DNA of 64,000 nucleotides from Bdellovibrionota bacterium (GTDB lineage Bacteria; Bdellovibrionota; Bdellovibrionia; Bdellovibrionales; Bdellovibrionaceae): the NCBI GenBank assembly GCA_963170155.1, contig CAUJGP010000023.1:62001-126000 (forward strand). The letters run 5' to 3'. The stretch's first letter is position 1. Every line of letters starts with the position of its first letter. Positions 40,058-47,865 of this stretch are shown in pieces. A program made the translations under genes and the position numbers. The notes below the pieces were generated by a model. That model worked only from the letters and a program-made list of their open reading frames with translations. It ran no database searches and was not told where the DNA came from.

Positions 40058-40462
40058 TTATTCACTTCTTAGTGCTTCAATCACTTGTAGTTTTTCAGCT
40101 TTTGTGATGCTGATTCCGTTGTCATAAAGGTTTTCGGTCAGTTGTAGATTGAGGTCTTTGCCATAAATATTATTGTAAGTTGAGGGGATGTTGTCTCGTA
40201 AACCGTGAGTAGTGCTAAAATTTAGCGACGGTAAGAACGCAGAATATGAGTTTGAATACTCGAGATCGCGCAAATCAACTTCAATTCGAGATGTACTAAT
40301 TATAGGTGATTTTTCAATCGCAATCTGAATGGCTTCTTTGAATGATATTTTCTGTGAAGGGTGAGCGGCGAAAGCCATCGATGGATTCAATAGAAAAAAC
40401 ACAGTCACGAAGGCACAGTGAAAAATTGTAACGATTGTTTTTGTTTTCATATCCCTAGACAT
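40058..40462 (-). pseudogene. Truncated TolC-family outer-membrane efflux protein
   Basis: The 134-aa product has a signal peptide (about 5-32, MAFAA) and the first part of a TolC/OEP domain (ISFKEAIQIAIEKSPIISTSRIEVDLRDLEYSNSYSAFLPSLNFSTTHG). Whole TolC proteins are 420-480 aa. Here the frame ends after one quarter, and the following bases show no TolC-like continuation in any frame I checked. It overlaps the end of a small excisionase-type HTH gene by 8 bases. It is probably a remnant left by recombination. Confidence 0.7.
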
Positions 40463-40673
40463 GTGTATTTTCTTCGGAAAAATTTTCTTGTGAAGCTCTG
40501 CTGTGGTTTACCCATTCATCCATTTTGTTTATTTTAAATTGCCATTGCCTACTGATCCGATGGACGGAGGAGATTTTCTTTTTTTCAAGCCACCAACGCT
40601 TAATGGTTTCAATATTGATTCCCCAATATTGAGCGACCCCCTCAACAGAAAGACAAGGTTCTATAGATTGCAT
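40455..40673 (-). CDS. Excisionase-type (HTH_17/MerR-like) DNA-binding protein
   Basis: The 72-aa protein is one HTH_17 domain: CLSVEGVAQYWGINIETIKRWWLEKKKISSVHRISRQWQFKINKMDEWVN. Such proteins act as excisionases or small regulators. GGAG 9 bases upstream supports the ATG at 40673. It is coupled to the truncated TolC gene, so in the intact locus it may have regulated an efflux operon. A second protein of this family heads the type III R-M operon at 63748. Confidence 0.75.
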   Translation of the reverse strand: MQSIEPCLSVEGVAQYWGINIETIKRWWLEKKKISSVHRISRQWQFKINKMDEWVNHSRASQENFSEENTHV

Positions 40674-40910
40674 TCTCTTATTCTCCTATAGCATAGTTAC
40701 CGCAACCTACGATCAGTGACCACTAGATACAAATGGTGTGGTTCGGAGAAGCATGGCATCAAGGCGGATTTTGCTAGATCTTTCACCAAAGAAACGGCAG
40801 AACAGCTAGGCTGATTCATACTTCAAGCCATTCATATGTGATTCAGAAAAGTTGGCTTAGATTGCATAATCATTAATGGTTAAAGTTCAAACCTTAAAAT
40901 GTGCTCCATA

Positions 40911-41819
40911 TTACGCTCTGTCTGCAATCAAAAGTACGTGATGTTCGGGAGCTAATTTTTCATCAGCACCTACATATTCCATTTTAATAACTTTAAAGCC
41001 AATCTCATTAAGTAAAGTTTCCCATTGGTTTATTTTTAAAAAATTGAATGGCACGTTCATATCAACACCAAGTAGAATTCTGTTGAAGAACCAATCTATA
41101 GATCGATTAATATAAAGTTGTTGGTCTTCTTCAACATAGCCTTCCATTAAAATCAGCCTATGTTTTGTTATACGTGCAAGTTCAGTAAGACCAGAAAGAG
41201 GATTATCCATGTGATGGAGGACTAAATAAGCTATGGATGTGTCAACACTACTATTTTCTAAACTTGTTTTACCGTTTTTATCAGACATTAAAAGAGGTAA
41301 TAAAGTTTTGTTAAAGTTAATATTGTCGATTAAAATTATTTTTTTATTTAATTCAGATTGAATTTTTGCTCCAAGAAGACCTTTTCCGCATCCATAATCA
41401 AGCACAATGTCTCCAACTATGTAATCTTTTATGGCGTTAAAGCATCTATTAGCTCGTGCATTTTGATTAATTTCAATTTGGGTGGGTTGAAGAAATACTT
41501 TATAATAAGTAAGGAGGCGATTTTCTAGCTCAGCAAGCTGTATTTTTTTATCAATTCCTTCTATAATGATAGTTGTAATCCCTTTCCAACGCAATTCACT
41601 TTCATCTGCACTAGCCCCACCTGCAATAAAGGCTGAAGTGAAGGCTGTTTTTAAAGCGACATTATATTTTTGAAAAAGCGGTGTCCCAGGATAAAAGAGA
41701 GGAATAACATCGTTGAAATAAAGACGTTCATCTTGACCTTGACGAAGTAAAGTTAAAATTTCTGATACTGACTGTCTGTTATTCATATCTATTTTCATCA
41801 CAATTACTATTTCCTGCAA
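40911..41819 (-). CDS. Class I SAM-dependent methyltransferase
   Basis: This protein of up to 302 aa has SAM motif I VLDYGCGKGLLGA (about 139-151), an acidic residue at the next strand end (IILIDNINF) and motif IV-like AYLVLHHMDNPLSGLTELARITKHRLILMEG. An N-terminal ~110-residue domain precedes it. The substrate is unknown. The start is uncertain: TTG 41819, ATG 41798 and ATG 41786 are in frame, and AGGA lies just downstream of the TTG. It stands alone. Confidence 0.75.
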   Translation of the reverse strand: MQEIVIVMKIDMNNRQSVSEILTLLRQGQDERLYFNDVIPLFYPGTPLFQKYNVALKTAFTSAFIAGGASADESELRWKGITTIIIEGIDKKIQLAELENRLLTYYKVFLQPTQIEINQNARANRCFNAIKDYIVGDIVLDYGCGKGLLGAKIQSELNKKIILIDNINFNKTLLPLLMSDKNGKTSLENSSVDTSIAYLVLHHMDNPLSGLTELARITKHRLILMEGYVEEDQQLYINRSIDWFFNRILLGVDMNVPFNFLKINQWETLLNEIGFKVIKMEYVGADEKLAPEHHVLLIADRA

Positions 41820-42634
41820 TTATTTTATGAACTGTAATTTTAAGTTATTTGGCACCCACGCTTGATGTTATTGGATCAATAATATTCTTGTTATACTTTC
41901 AAAAAACTTATGCTTTAAACGAGTTTCTTTTTCCTGACCTTAAAAAGACTGAAAAATCTGCACATATTGTATGAAATACAAAAAGCGCTTTCAATAGGAA
42001 GAAATTACAAAATATATTAATAATCACTAAGATTAATTGTCCTTAGCATTCATTATAGAAAATAAACGCATTTAATTTCAATATCTTATATAATCAGTAA
42101 TTCTCTGACAGGAGGGATGAGAGTCACAGGTCATATTATTTCAGGGAAAAGTTCATTTATATCAATTAATAGGTAATAGGAAAATTATTCAAAAATCGAG
42201 ATTGTACGATTTAAAAGGAAGGAGAAGAAAATCTCGGTATCTCTCAAAGTAGTCAATATGCTATTCGTAATTAAAAAAACTATATTGATTTTTTGTGTAC
42301 ATCTAGAGTTTGAAATTTATCGGAACAAGCTTACTTGGGGTGGGGGTATTTTTTTATTCATGACGAAAGAGTTTATCTTGATGGAACTGAAATGAATCCT
42401 GCGCAGTTGTACCAGCCATTTTTTCAGCGAATCGATGAAGATACACGCAACGCAAATGATTGCTCCGAATTGGAGTGGTGCATTGGCGAATGTTCTATCG
42501 ACCATTCCATTGGATGGTGGAGCTGTTTCTGATTATTCTTAAAAAGAGTTACCTAAAAAGCCGCAGCGTCGGAAAAAGTTAAATCGGAAGATGGCAGTAA
42601 AGAACAATTGACGGTAATTTTCTAAATGAGGCCA
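41820..42634. other. 815-base gap with possible decayed regulator
   Basis: No intact gene is supported. A frame from ATG 42257 encodes LEFEIYRNKLTWGGGIFLFMTKEFILMELK before a stop, continuing in another frame with MNPAQLYQPFFQRIDEDTRN. The pattern loosely resembles the start of an OmpR/PhoB DNA-binding domain. It could be a remnant, but the match is weak. Confidence 0.3.
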
Positions 42635-43305
42635 TCACGAGATGAGCTTATAAAAATCAAAACACATAACGTAGGCAATCTCTTCTTTCGAATTGGAAAC
42701 AATGCCGACATTTTGCTTGAGGTTCGCAAGGATCGATTCCTTTAATTTGAATGCGTCCTCTACGGACAAACTCAGACAAGCTGAATAATGAATATCCTCA
42801 CGATCAAGAAATTGAAGATTTGCGATTGTGTGATATCTCCAGTTCGTATGGTGTTTCAAAATTAACTCCGAATCATTGTCTAAATGAATATGGTTTGTGC
42901 CGGACGATATTTGTCCGTTTTCTTCCTTTAAAACTCCGATTCTAATCATAAAGTCGACGATTTCGCGCACGCGATTTCGAGCTAGTTTTGTTGCTGCGGC
43001 AAGAGCTTCGATTGTTTCGAACCCAGGTATGGCTGCAAGGACGTGAATGGCTCCGTAGATTGCACTCGAATAAAATTTCTCTCGATCCTTGGCGGAAATG
43101 GAGTCAGTTGTTTCGAGACGACTCTTGATATTTAGACGCTCATCGCGCATCGCCTGAACTTTCGCTTCAAATCTTTTGCGGAGTTTTTCGTTCGTGGCTC
43201 GGTCTTTTAGAATCAACAAGATAAGGTATTCACCTTCATCATCGGTGTGCCCCAAGAATGTGTTGATCGCCTCAGCTTGCTCCAGGGAAAATTCGTTTCG
43301 CTATA
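42635..43305 (-). pseudogene. 5'-truncated TIGR02147/DUF4423 regulator
   Basis: The frame encodes the middle and C-terminal part of a TIGR02147 protein: FSLEQAEAINTFLGHTDDEGEYLILLILKDRATNEKLRKRF, then a winged helix FETIEALAAATKLARNRVREIVDFMIRIGVL and the family end LDREDIHYSACLSLSVEDAFKL. The N-terminal HTH present in the intact paralogue at 10730 is missing. A TAG lies directly before RNEFSLEQ, near 43305, and the sequence beyond is unrelated. The first GTG/ATG-type start inside would be at 43255. This is most likely a broken copy at a rearrangement point. Confidence 0.7.
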
Positions 43306-43463
43306 TGGGCTATAAGTGGATTTATTTGGCCACTGGATATGAAGCTGAAGGTATTGATGGTGTTCCTTCTTGCGTTGTGGGCGTTCGCGGAAAGGATCCA
43401 ATATTTTCTCGATCCTCAAATAAAAATAATTCTCAATTAACTGAATTGGAGGTTCAACTTTGA
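43304..43463 (+). pseudogene. Short coding remnant coupled to the hydrolase gene
   Basis: From ATG 43304 the frame gives a 52-residue tail (MGYKWIYLATGYEAEGIDGVPSCVVGVRGKD...) with protein-like composition whose stop overlaps the TTG start of the hydrolase by 4 bases. It looks like the C-terminus of an upstream partner gene cut off at the same junction that truncates the TIGR02147 gene. The family is unknown. Confidence 0.4.
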
Positions 43464-44218
43464 ATCCCTTAGTTTTGGTACATGGACTTCCAGATAACTC
43501 GGGCACTTGGGAAAAGCTGTACCCATTGCTTGCGTCAAAGTTTTCTAAGATTTCAATCGTTGGTCTACCTGGCATTGGCGATTCTGAATCCATCTTAGAC
43601 TGCTGTTCATTTGATGAGCTGTCAGATCGGTTAGTCCTAAGACTGCCGAAGGAACCATCAATTTATATTGGTCACGACTTCGGCGGCATTCTTGGAACTG
43701 TGATTGCTGAAAAGTATCCACATTTGATTTCAAAATTAGTTTTAATCAATGCACCTACTCCCGATATTCTGAGAAAGACAATCGCAAATGACTCCGATCA
43801 AGCGGCCCGATCAAGCTATGCGATTAAAATTCAAAAAGACCCGATTCAAATACTCAAAAAAAATGATTTCGCGTTTTTAAAATATTATTTATTTAAAAAT
43901 GAAAACAAATTATCTGATGTTTATAAAGCTTCCTTAGAAACAATGTGGTCCGATACTCTGACCCTTGAAAACATTGGTCAATATTATAATCTAATTTTGA
44001 ACTCAGAGCTGAAAGTGGTTGGTAATTTCAACCAATCACTTAATCAGATCTGGAGTAAATGTGATCCATTTTTAGGTGAGGTTGTCAAACGCGAGATGCG
44101 AGAAAAATTTCATTCTAATGAATTCGTTGAAATTCAATCTGAGTCCCACTGGCTGCAGAAGTCTAATCCTGAAATGCTTACAGAAATCATTTATAGCAGC
44201 ATTAAATTAAAATCATGA
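43460..44218 (+). CDS. Alpha/beta hydrolase with Asp nucleophile (epoxide hydrolase-like)
   Basis: The 252-aa protein has the oxyanion motif LVHGLPDNSGTWEKL, the nucleophile elbow IGHDFGGILGTVIAEKYP (Asp in place of Ser, as in epoxide hydrolases and haloalkane dehalogenases) and a C-terminal His (SESHWLQKSNP). The substrate is unknown. TTG at 43460 is the start, with GGAGG 7 bases upstream. It overlaps an upstream remnant by 4 bases. Confidence 0.8.
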   Translation: MNPLVLVHGLPDNSGTWEKLYPLLASKFSKISIVGLPGIGDSESILDCCSFDELSDRLVLRLPKEPSIYIGHDFGGILGTVIAEKYPHLISKLVLINAPTPDILRKTIANDSDQAARSSYAIKIQKDPIQILKKNDFAFLKYYLFKNENKLSDVYKASLETMWSDTLTLENIGQYYNLILNSELKVVGNFNQSLNQIWSKCDPFLGEVVKREMREKFHSNEFVEIQSESHWLQKSNPEMLTEIIYSSIKLKS

Positions 44219-44389
44219 CAATTCATAGTCAGGGCGACCCTGAATTGGGAATGTCCGGCATAGAGATCGGTAGAACATTGAGAAATATCCATCAGCTTTA
44301 AAAATTAGCCTGATGGTGCGGATAAAGATTTATTAAAGTTCCTATAAGCCTTTGCTGTTGGCCCCTCTTGAGTCGAAGAGGCTTCTCTT

Positions 44390-44402
44390 TTGCCTCCACC
44401 AA
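44390..44402 (+). repeat. 13-bp copy of the tRNA-Ala 3' end, candidate attachment site
   Basis: TTGCCTCCACCAA is identical to the 3' end plus one base of tRNA-Ala at 17696-17708. Integrative elements that target tRNA genes leave such 3' fragments. It lies about 1 kb before the composition change at 45.4 kb. The partner tRNA would have to be outside this window or be the 17.6-kb gene. Confidence 0.35.
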
Positions 44403-44545
44403 TGTGGAGCAGTAATAGCGGGTTGGTGCTTCTCGAGATCAAGTGCGCACTCATATACACTCTACGGCTTAGCCAAAGAGTCGTGTTGAGCTCTTTGACA
44501 ACCGAATAGCTCGGTTCTCGAGAAGAAGGGGACGCAGGGTTAAAA

Positions 44546-44617
44546 GGATGTGAAAGGGTTTGAACCACGACATCTGTACTCGAAAAGTGCAGATCTACCA
44601 ATAATTTAGTCTACTCC
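44546..44617 (-). pseudogene. Degenerate tRNA-like sequence (possible Glu, TTC)
   Basis: On the reverse strand, GGAGTAG begins a sequence with TTGGTAGA (D-loop-like), an anticodon-like stem-loop with loop TTTTCGA, and T-loop signature GTGGTTCAAACC. It ends CACATCC, where only 4 of 7 acceptor pairs form. No CCA is encoded. It looks like a decayed or phage-type tRNA rather than a working gene. Confidence 0.3.
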
Positions 44618-44996
44618 GAATGATAAGTCTTAATCTCGGACTTAAAAAGGGATCGGTACGCCCAGATGGTGAGCTCGTGTATCGTAAGTTCACTCACCAC
44701 GAAGGATGTGAGAGAGAAAGTCGTCAAATGTTAGGTGCAGCTATGCCTCCGACCGCAAAAGTGCGGCATCGGAATGGAAATCATATTTTTTCAACCAAGA
44801 TAAATAAAAATTGATTGGATTAACGCAGCTTATCCGCGCCGTTGGGTATTTAGAAGCATAGGTGCAAAGTCTCCGGATTCACTTTTCAACCTATAAATTG
44901 GGTGCAGTATATTGTTCAATAATTTGCAGAATGAATTCTGGTTCTTCCCTCTTCGTAGTGGGAGATAGTGAGTCATAAGACAAAGACATAGGTCCT

Positions 44997-45317
44997 TCAG
45001 TTCGACAAGACATGATCATCCTCAAGATATTTAAACCACTTATTCCTAATGGCTTTTTCTGGATCAATTCCTTGGCTTTTTGAAAAAAGCAATGTCATTG
45101 CAAGTACATCAGCAATTTCATCTTCCAGATTAATTTTCAAATTTTCAGTTCCGGATACGCGCGCACGGGCTGATAGTTTCAAAAAAGCTGCCGTAAGCTC
45201 TCCAAGCTCTTCTTGGATTTTGAGTAGATACCAATCGTCACTTCGCTGAATCGAGAAATTTTTAGCGTAGGTATCGCTGACACGAGAAAGAGTAGATGTG
45301 AGCTCATCGAGTTTCAT
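44997..45317 (-). CDS. MazG-like NTP pyrophosphohydrolase
   Basis: From the ATG at 45317 (AAAGGA 9 bases upstream) the protein is 106 aa, an all-alpha NTP-PPase of MazG type. The metal-binding helices are LLKIQEELGELTAAFLKL (E-E-x2-E) and LEDEIADVLAMTLLF (E-x2-D). These enzymes hydrolyse nucleoside triphosphates to monophosphates and house-clean modified nucleotides; many lie in mobile elements. It sits just left of the composition change. Confidence 0.8.
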   Translation of the reverse strand: MKLDELTSTLSRVSDTYAKNFSIQRSDDWYLLKIQEELGELTAAFLKLSARARVSGTENLKINLEDEIADVLAMTLLFSKSQGIDPEKAIRNKWFKYLEDDHVLSN

Positions 45318-45362
45318 TTCGCTGGGTCCTTTCGGTTTTAAGAAGAGAACGCCTACCAGCAA

Positions 45363-45755
45363 AATGAGAATTGTAGAATGAAGCCGCCGAAGACCCTCTC
45401 AACCTTAGGGAGCCTGTCGCACCAACGCACCTAGAACGTGTCGTTTCAAATTTTCGTTTTTCTATTTGTTAAGGAATTTTGATCAGTTAACCAATTTCTT
45501 CAGGTGCGAAATTGGTTGCGGGGGGAGGATTTTAACATTTGAGACAAGAATAGCGGGCCATTGGGTTTTGGGTCAATTTTTTCAACTCGTTGGCACGAGG
45601 GGCCATGGCGGGGCCACCGGCGGGGCGGTGACTGTCTATGGGAACAGCCTACAAAGGGCTTCGGGGGGGCACTTCGTAGGGTCTTGTGGGGCTGTATTGC
45701 GGTGGGATTTGTCGGCGCGGGTCATGTTCGTTACTATTAAAAAGGTATGGGAAAG
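45363..45755. other. G-rich intergenic region, left edge of the high-GC element
   Basis: Base composition changes sharply here, from AT-rich to G-rich runs. It contains one arm of a 32-bp imperfect inverted repeat (45652-45683) and a candidate promoter TTGTCG-N17-TACTAT (45709-45737) for the following gene. No coding sequence is supported. Confidence 0.45.
45652..45683 (+). repeat. Left arm of an imperfect inverted repeat flanking the 633-aa gene
   Basis: The block CAAAGGGCTTCGGGGG...TCGTAGGGTC matches the reverse complement of 47808-47839 at about 25 of 32 bases. The two copies point inward around the gene at 45756-47657. Confidence 0.55.
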
Positions 45756-47657
45756 ATGAGGCGACCCGCGTGGAGCCGAAAGCCCCCTTCGGAAGCGGAG
45801 TCATTTGCGCTACGGATATGGGCGCAGGAACTCGCGGAACATTATGATTTAGACGAGCATTGGATTGAGAAGATCCTGATCAAGACGACGAACGGGGTTC
45901 GCTTTGATAGCAACCAAAGACGAAAATATGCTGGCACGGAAGTCCTAAAGAACTTCCGCCCTTCTATCGTCAATGCGTTGGGTGCTTTGCCACCTGATCA
46001 GGTTGAGACGTTATTCAGTCAAGACGACGAACAACTGCTTGAACTCATGTTGAATGAAAAACGATGGTCGGAGTTACTGTCGTCACCCATTCCACTTCAA
46101 ACTTATGATCATATTTTGGGTGTTGCTGACGATTTCAAAAAATACCTTGCTCAATCAACGGAGGAAGTCGTTGCGTTTGGCGAGCCACTTAAACCATTCA
46201 ACAAAAGCGAGTGGCTACAACGGTTTTTTACTGACTGTAAAATGGTTCCGCGAATTGAAGCCGACGCACTGGACGGCTTTGGTGACGAAGCAGATACAAT
46301 TCAACCACCTCCTGATCTTCCAAGTTTTGCCGAGATCATGGAGCGGAACGCAAAACTTATTCAGGCTCCGCCATTTGACCCACTTCGCACATACTTGGAC
46401 AGACCGCGACCGATTAGACCGTCTAAATACTTCCGTTCAAGAATCGGCTTGATGATTTTTCGCAAAATCACTCAAAAACAAGAAGAACTTGGCCAGCAAA
46501 TACAAGAAGCACTGAAGACAGAGCATTTCGTTGCCAAGGAAAAAGAGCTTCGCCTCGCACTTCACCGTTTTAGTGAGGACTGCTTCGCTCACTTCGTAAA
46601 TGTGCTTAAAAAGCGCAATTCTCGTGAGGGCGTGATTTTGGCTGAAAAATTAGTGGCATCGTGCTGGAACTCGTTTGCGAAACACATAAACGAACAACAG
46701 ATGGACGTTCTCACCAGAAAAAGCCTCACTTATTTTGGCTTACCAGAATATCCACGAGGTGTTGCCCCTTGGATATATCGCACAACAATTCCTAAAAACA
46801 TTTTCGTCGTTGCTCGGCTGATGGAGAAAATAGTTAGTGGCAAGTGGGATGAAAAAATACAAAAGCCAATTAACGATCTCGGTGAGTTTTTTGCGCATGA
46901 AGACGGCTATCTACGATTTAGGTGTTCCTATTTTCAAGCGTGTGTAGTTTGCGGAAAAGAAACTTTAGATCGTGTTCTGCGCTCATTTGAACACCTGCGG
47001 GATCATGTTCGCAAAGAACAGTTCAAAAATCTTAATGAACTAACTGATACGGCTGTCGCCAATAGTGCTGATAGCAGACACAAGGAAGTTGCCTTTCTTG
47101 ATCAGCGAGCGATTGAGCGCATTAAGGCAATGGGTGGCTATATTGTCTTCCCAGAAGACAAAAGAAAACCGACGTTGATAGAATTAGCGGAAGAAAAACC
47201 TCGCAAAGTAGGCATGATCAATGACTGCGAAGCCTATTTCCCTGAAACTGGCGATCCCATTTTTTTTGATGGACCCACACAAAAGGCCGTTATTCGGTTT
47301 TTATTTTCTAAATGCAATAGAGATCCCAAGTATTCCGCAACTCTGGATGAGATTCTCTATGAGATTTATGACGAAGAAACGGCGAAAAAAAAGCTAAATC
47401 GTCCAAAGTCGAAAAAGTTTAGGATCGATTCAACATGGTTTCAAGGCCATAAGGCATGGGAGTCGCGGTTCATTGATTCAAAAACTACCGACGACGATAT
47501 AACGCTTTACTATTTAAACTTTGATTATCAAAAAATGCCCCCGCGCAGGACTGTATCCACAGATCCAAAGCCTAAAGAAGAAAAGCCAAAGAAAAAACAG
47601 CGCGGGGTCGCCATTACTTTTTCAAACAAAGTGAAAAAAAAGAAAAAGACCGTGTAG
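45756..47657 (+). CDS. Large protein of unknown function with C-terminal winged-helix-like region
   Basis: From the ATG at 45756 (AAAGG 10 bases upstream) the protein is 633 aa; ATG 45747 is also possible, but its ribosome site would be too close. It is basic and soluble, without signal or membrane segments. A mid-protein CxxC (CVVCGKETLDRVLRSFEHLRDH) and a region GPTQKAVIRFLFSKCNRDPKYSATLDEILYEIYDEE...FRIDSTWFQGHKAW that reads like a winged helix are visible, ending in a Lys-rich tail. I recognise no family. Imperfect inverted repeats flank it, and it is followed by a strong terminator. A DNA-related role is plausible but unproven. Confidence 0.7.
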   Translation: MRRPAWSRKPPSEAESFALRIWAQELAEHYDLDEHWIEKILIKTTNGVRFDSNQRRKYAGTEVLKNFRPSIVNALGALPPDQVETLFSQDDEQLLELMLNEKRWSELLSSPIPLQTYDHILGVADDFKKYLAQSTEEVVAFGEPLKPFNKSEWLQRFFTDCKMVPRIEADALDGFGDEADTIQPPPDLPSFAEIMERNAKLIQAPPFDPLRTYLDRPRPIRPSKYFRSRIGLMIFRKITQKQEELGQQIQEALKTEHFVAKEKELRLALHRFSEDCFAHFVNVLKKRNSREGVILAEKLVASCWNSFAKHINEQQMDVLTRKSLTYFGLPEYPRGVAPWIYRTTIPKNIFVVARLMEKIVSGKWDEKIQKPINDLGEFFAHEDGYLRFRCSYFQACVVCGKETLDRVLRSFEHLRDHVRKEQFKNLNELTDTAVANSADSRHKEVAFLDQRAIERIKAMGGYIVFPEDKRKPTLIELAEEKPRKVGMINDCEAYFPETGDPIFFDGPTQKAVIRFLFSKCNRDPKYSATLDEILYEIYDEETAKKKLNRPKSKKFRIDSTWFQGHKAWESRFIDSKTTDDDITLYYLNFDYQKMPPRRTVSTDPKPKEEKPKKKQRGVAITFSNKVKKKKKTV

Positions 47658-47674
47658 TGCTACACGGTCTTTTC
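47645..47674 (+). terminator. Perfect 13-bp hairpin terminator overlapping the stop codon
   Basis: AAAGACCGTGTAG and CTACACGGTCTTT pair perfectly and are followed by TTCTCT. The TAG stop of the unknown gene lies in the left arm. Confidence 0.8.
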
Positions 47675-47807
47675 TCTATTCAATTCATATAATTTTCTGC
47701 CTGATTTTCAGGGCTATCCTCATTCATTCCCATTTTGAGACTTCGCTTTATCTAATCACTACGAGCGGTTAGATCGCGTCCGTATTCGTTTCTCCATTTA
47801 CCAAAGT

Positions 47808-47839
47808 GACCCTACGAGGGCACCCCCCGAGGCCGTTGG
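47808..47839 (-). repeat. Right arm of the imperfect inverted repeat
   Basis: GACCCTACGAGGGCACCCCCCGAGGCC mirrors 45652-45683. It lies 27 bases before the methyltransferase start and could also be part of its leader. Confidence 0.55.
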
Positions 47840-47865
47840 TTGACTGGTGGAAAGGAGAAACGATC

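Larger units (their letters stand above)
44219..44996. other. Degenerate region with tRNA-like debris
   Basis: No intact gene is seen in this 780-base stretch. It contains a 13-base copy of the tRNA-Ala 3' end (44390-44402) and a degenerate tRNA-like sequence on the reverse strand (44546-44617). Frames of 64-98 codons across it have no ribosome sites and no recognisable domains. Confidence 0.5.

Noticed and set aside
44305-44601. 98-codon reverse frame in the degenerate region
   Set aside because: It runs through tRNA-like sequence, has no ribosome site and no domain; more likely debris.
44620-44814. 64-codon frame after the tRNA-like sequence
   Set aside because: Composition is protein-like in part, but there is no ribosome site and no family match; left uncalled.
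45466-45759. 97-codon frame in the G-rich region before the unknown 633-aa gene
   Set aside because: Gly-rich artefact of G runs and overlaps the inverted repeat and candidate promoter.
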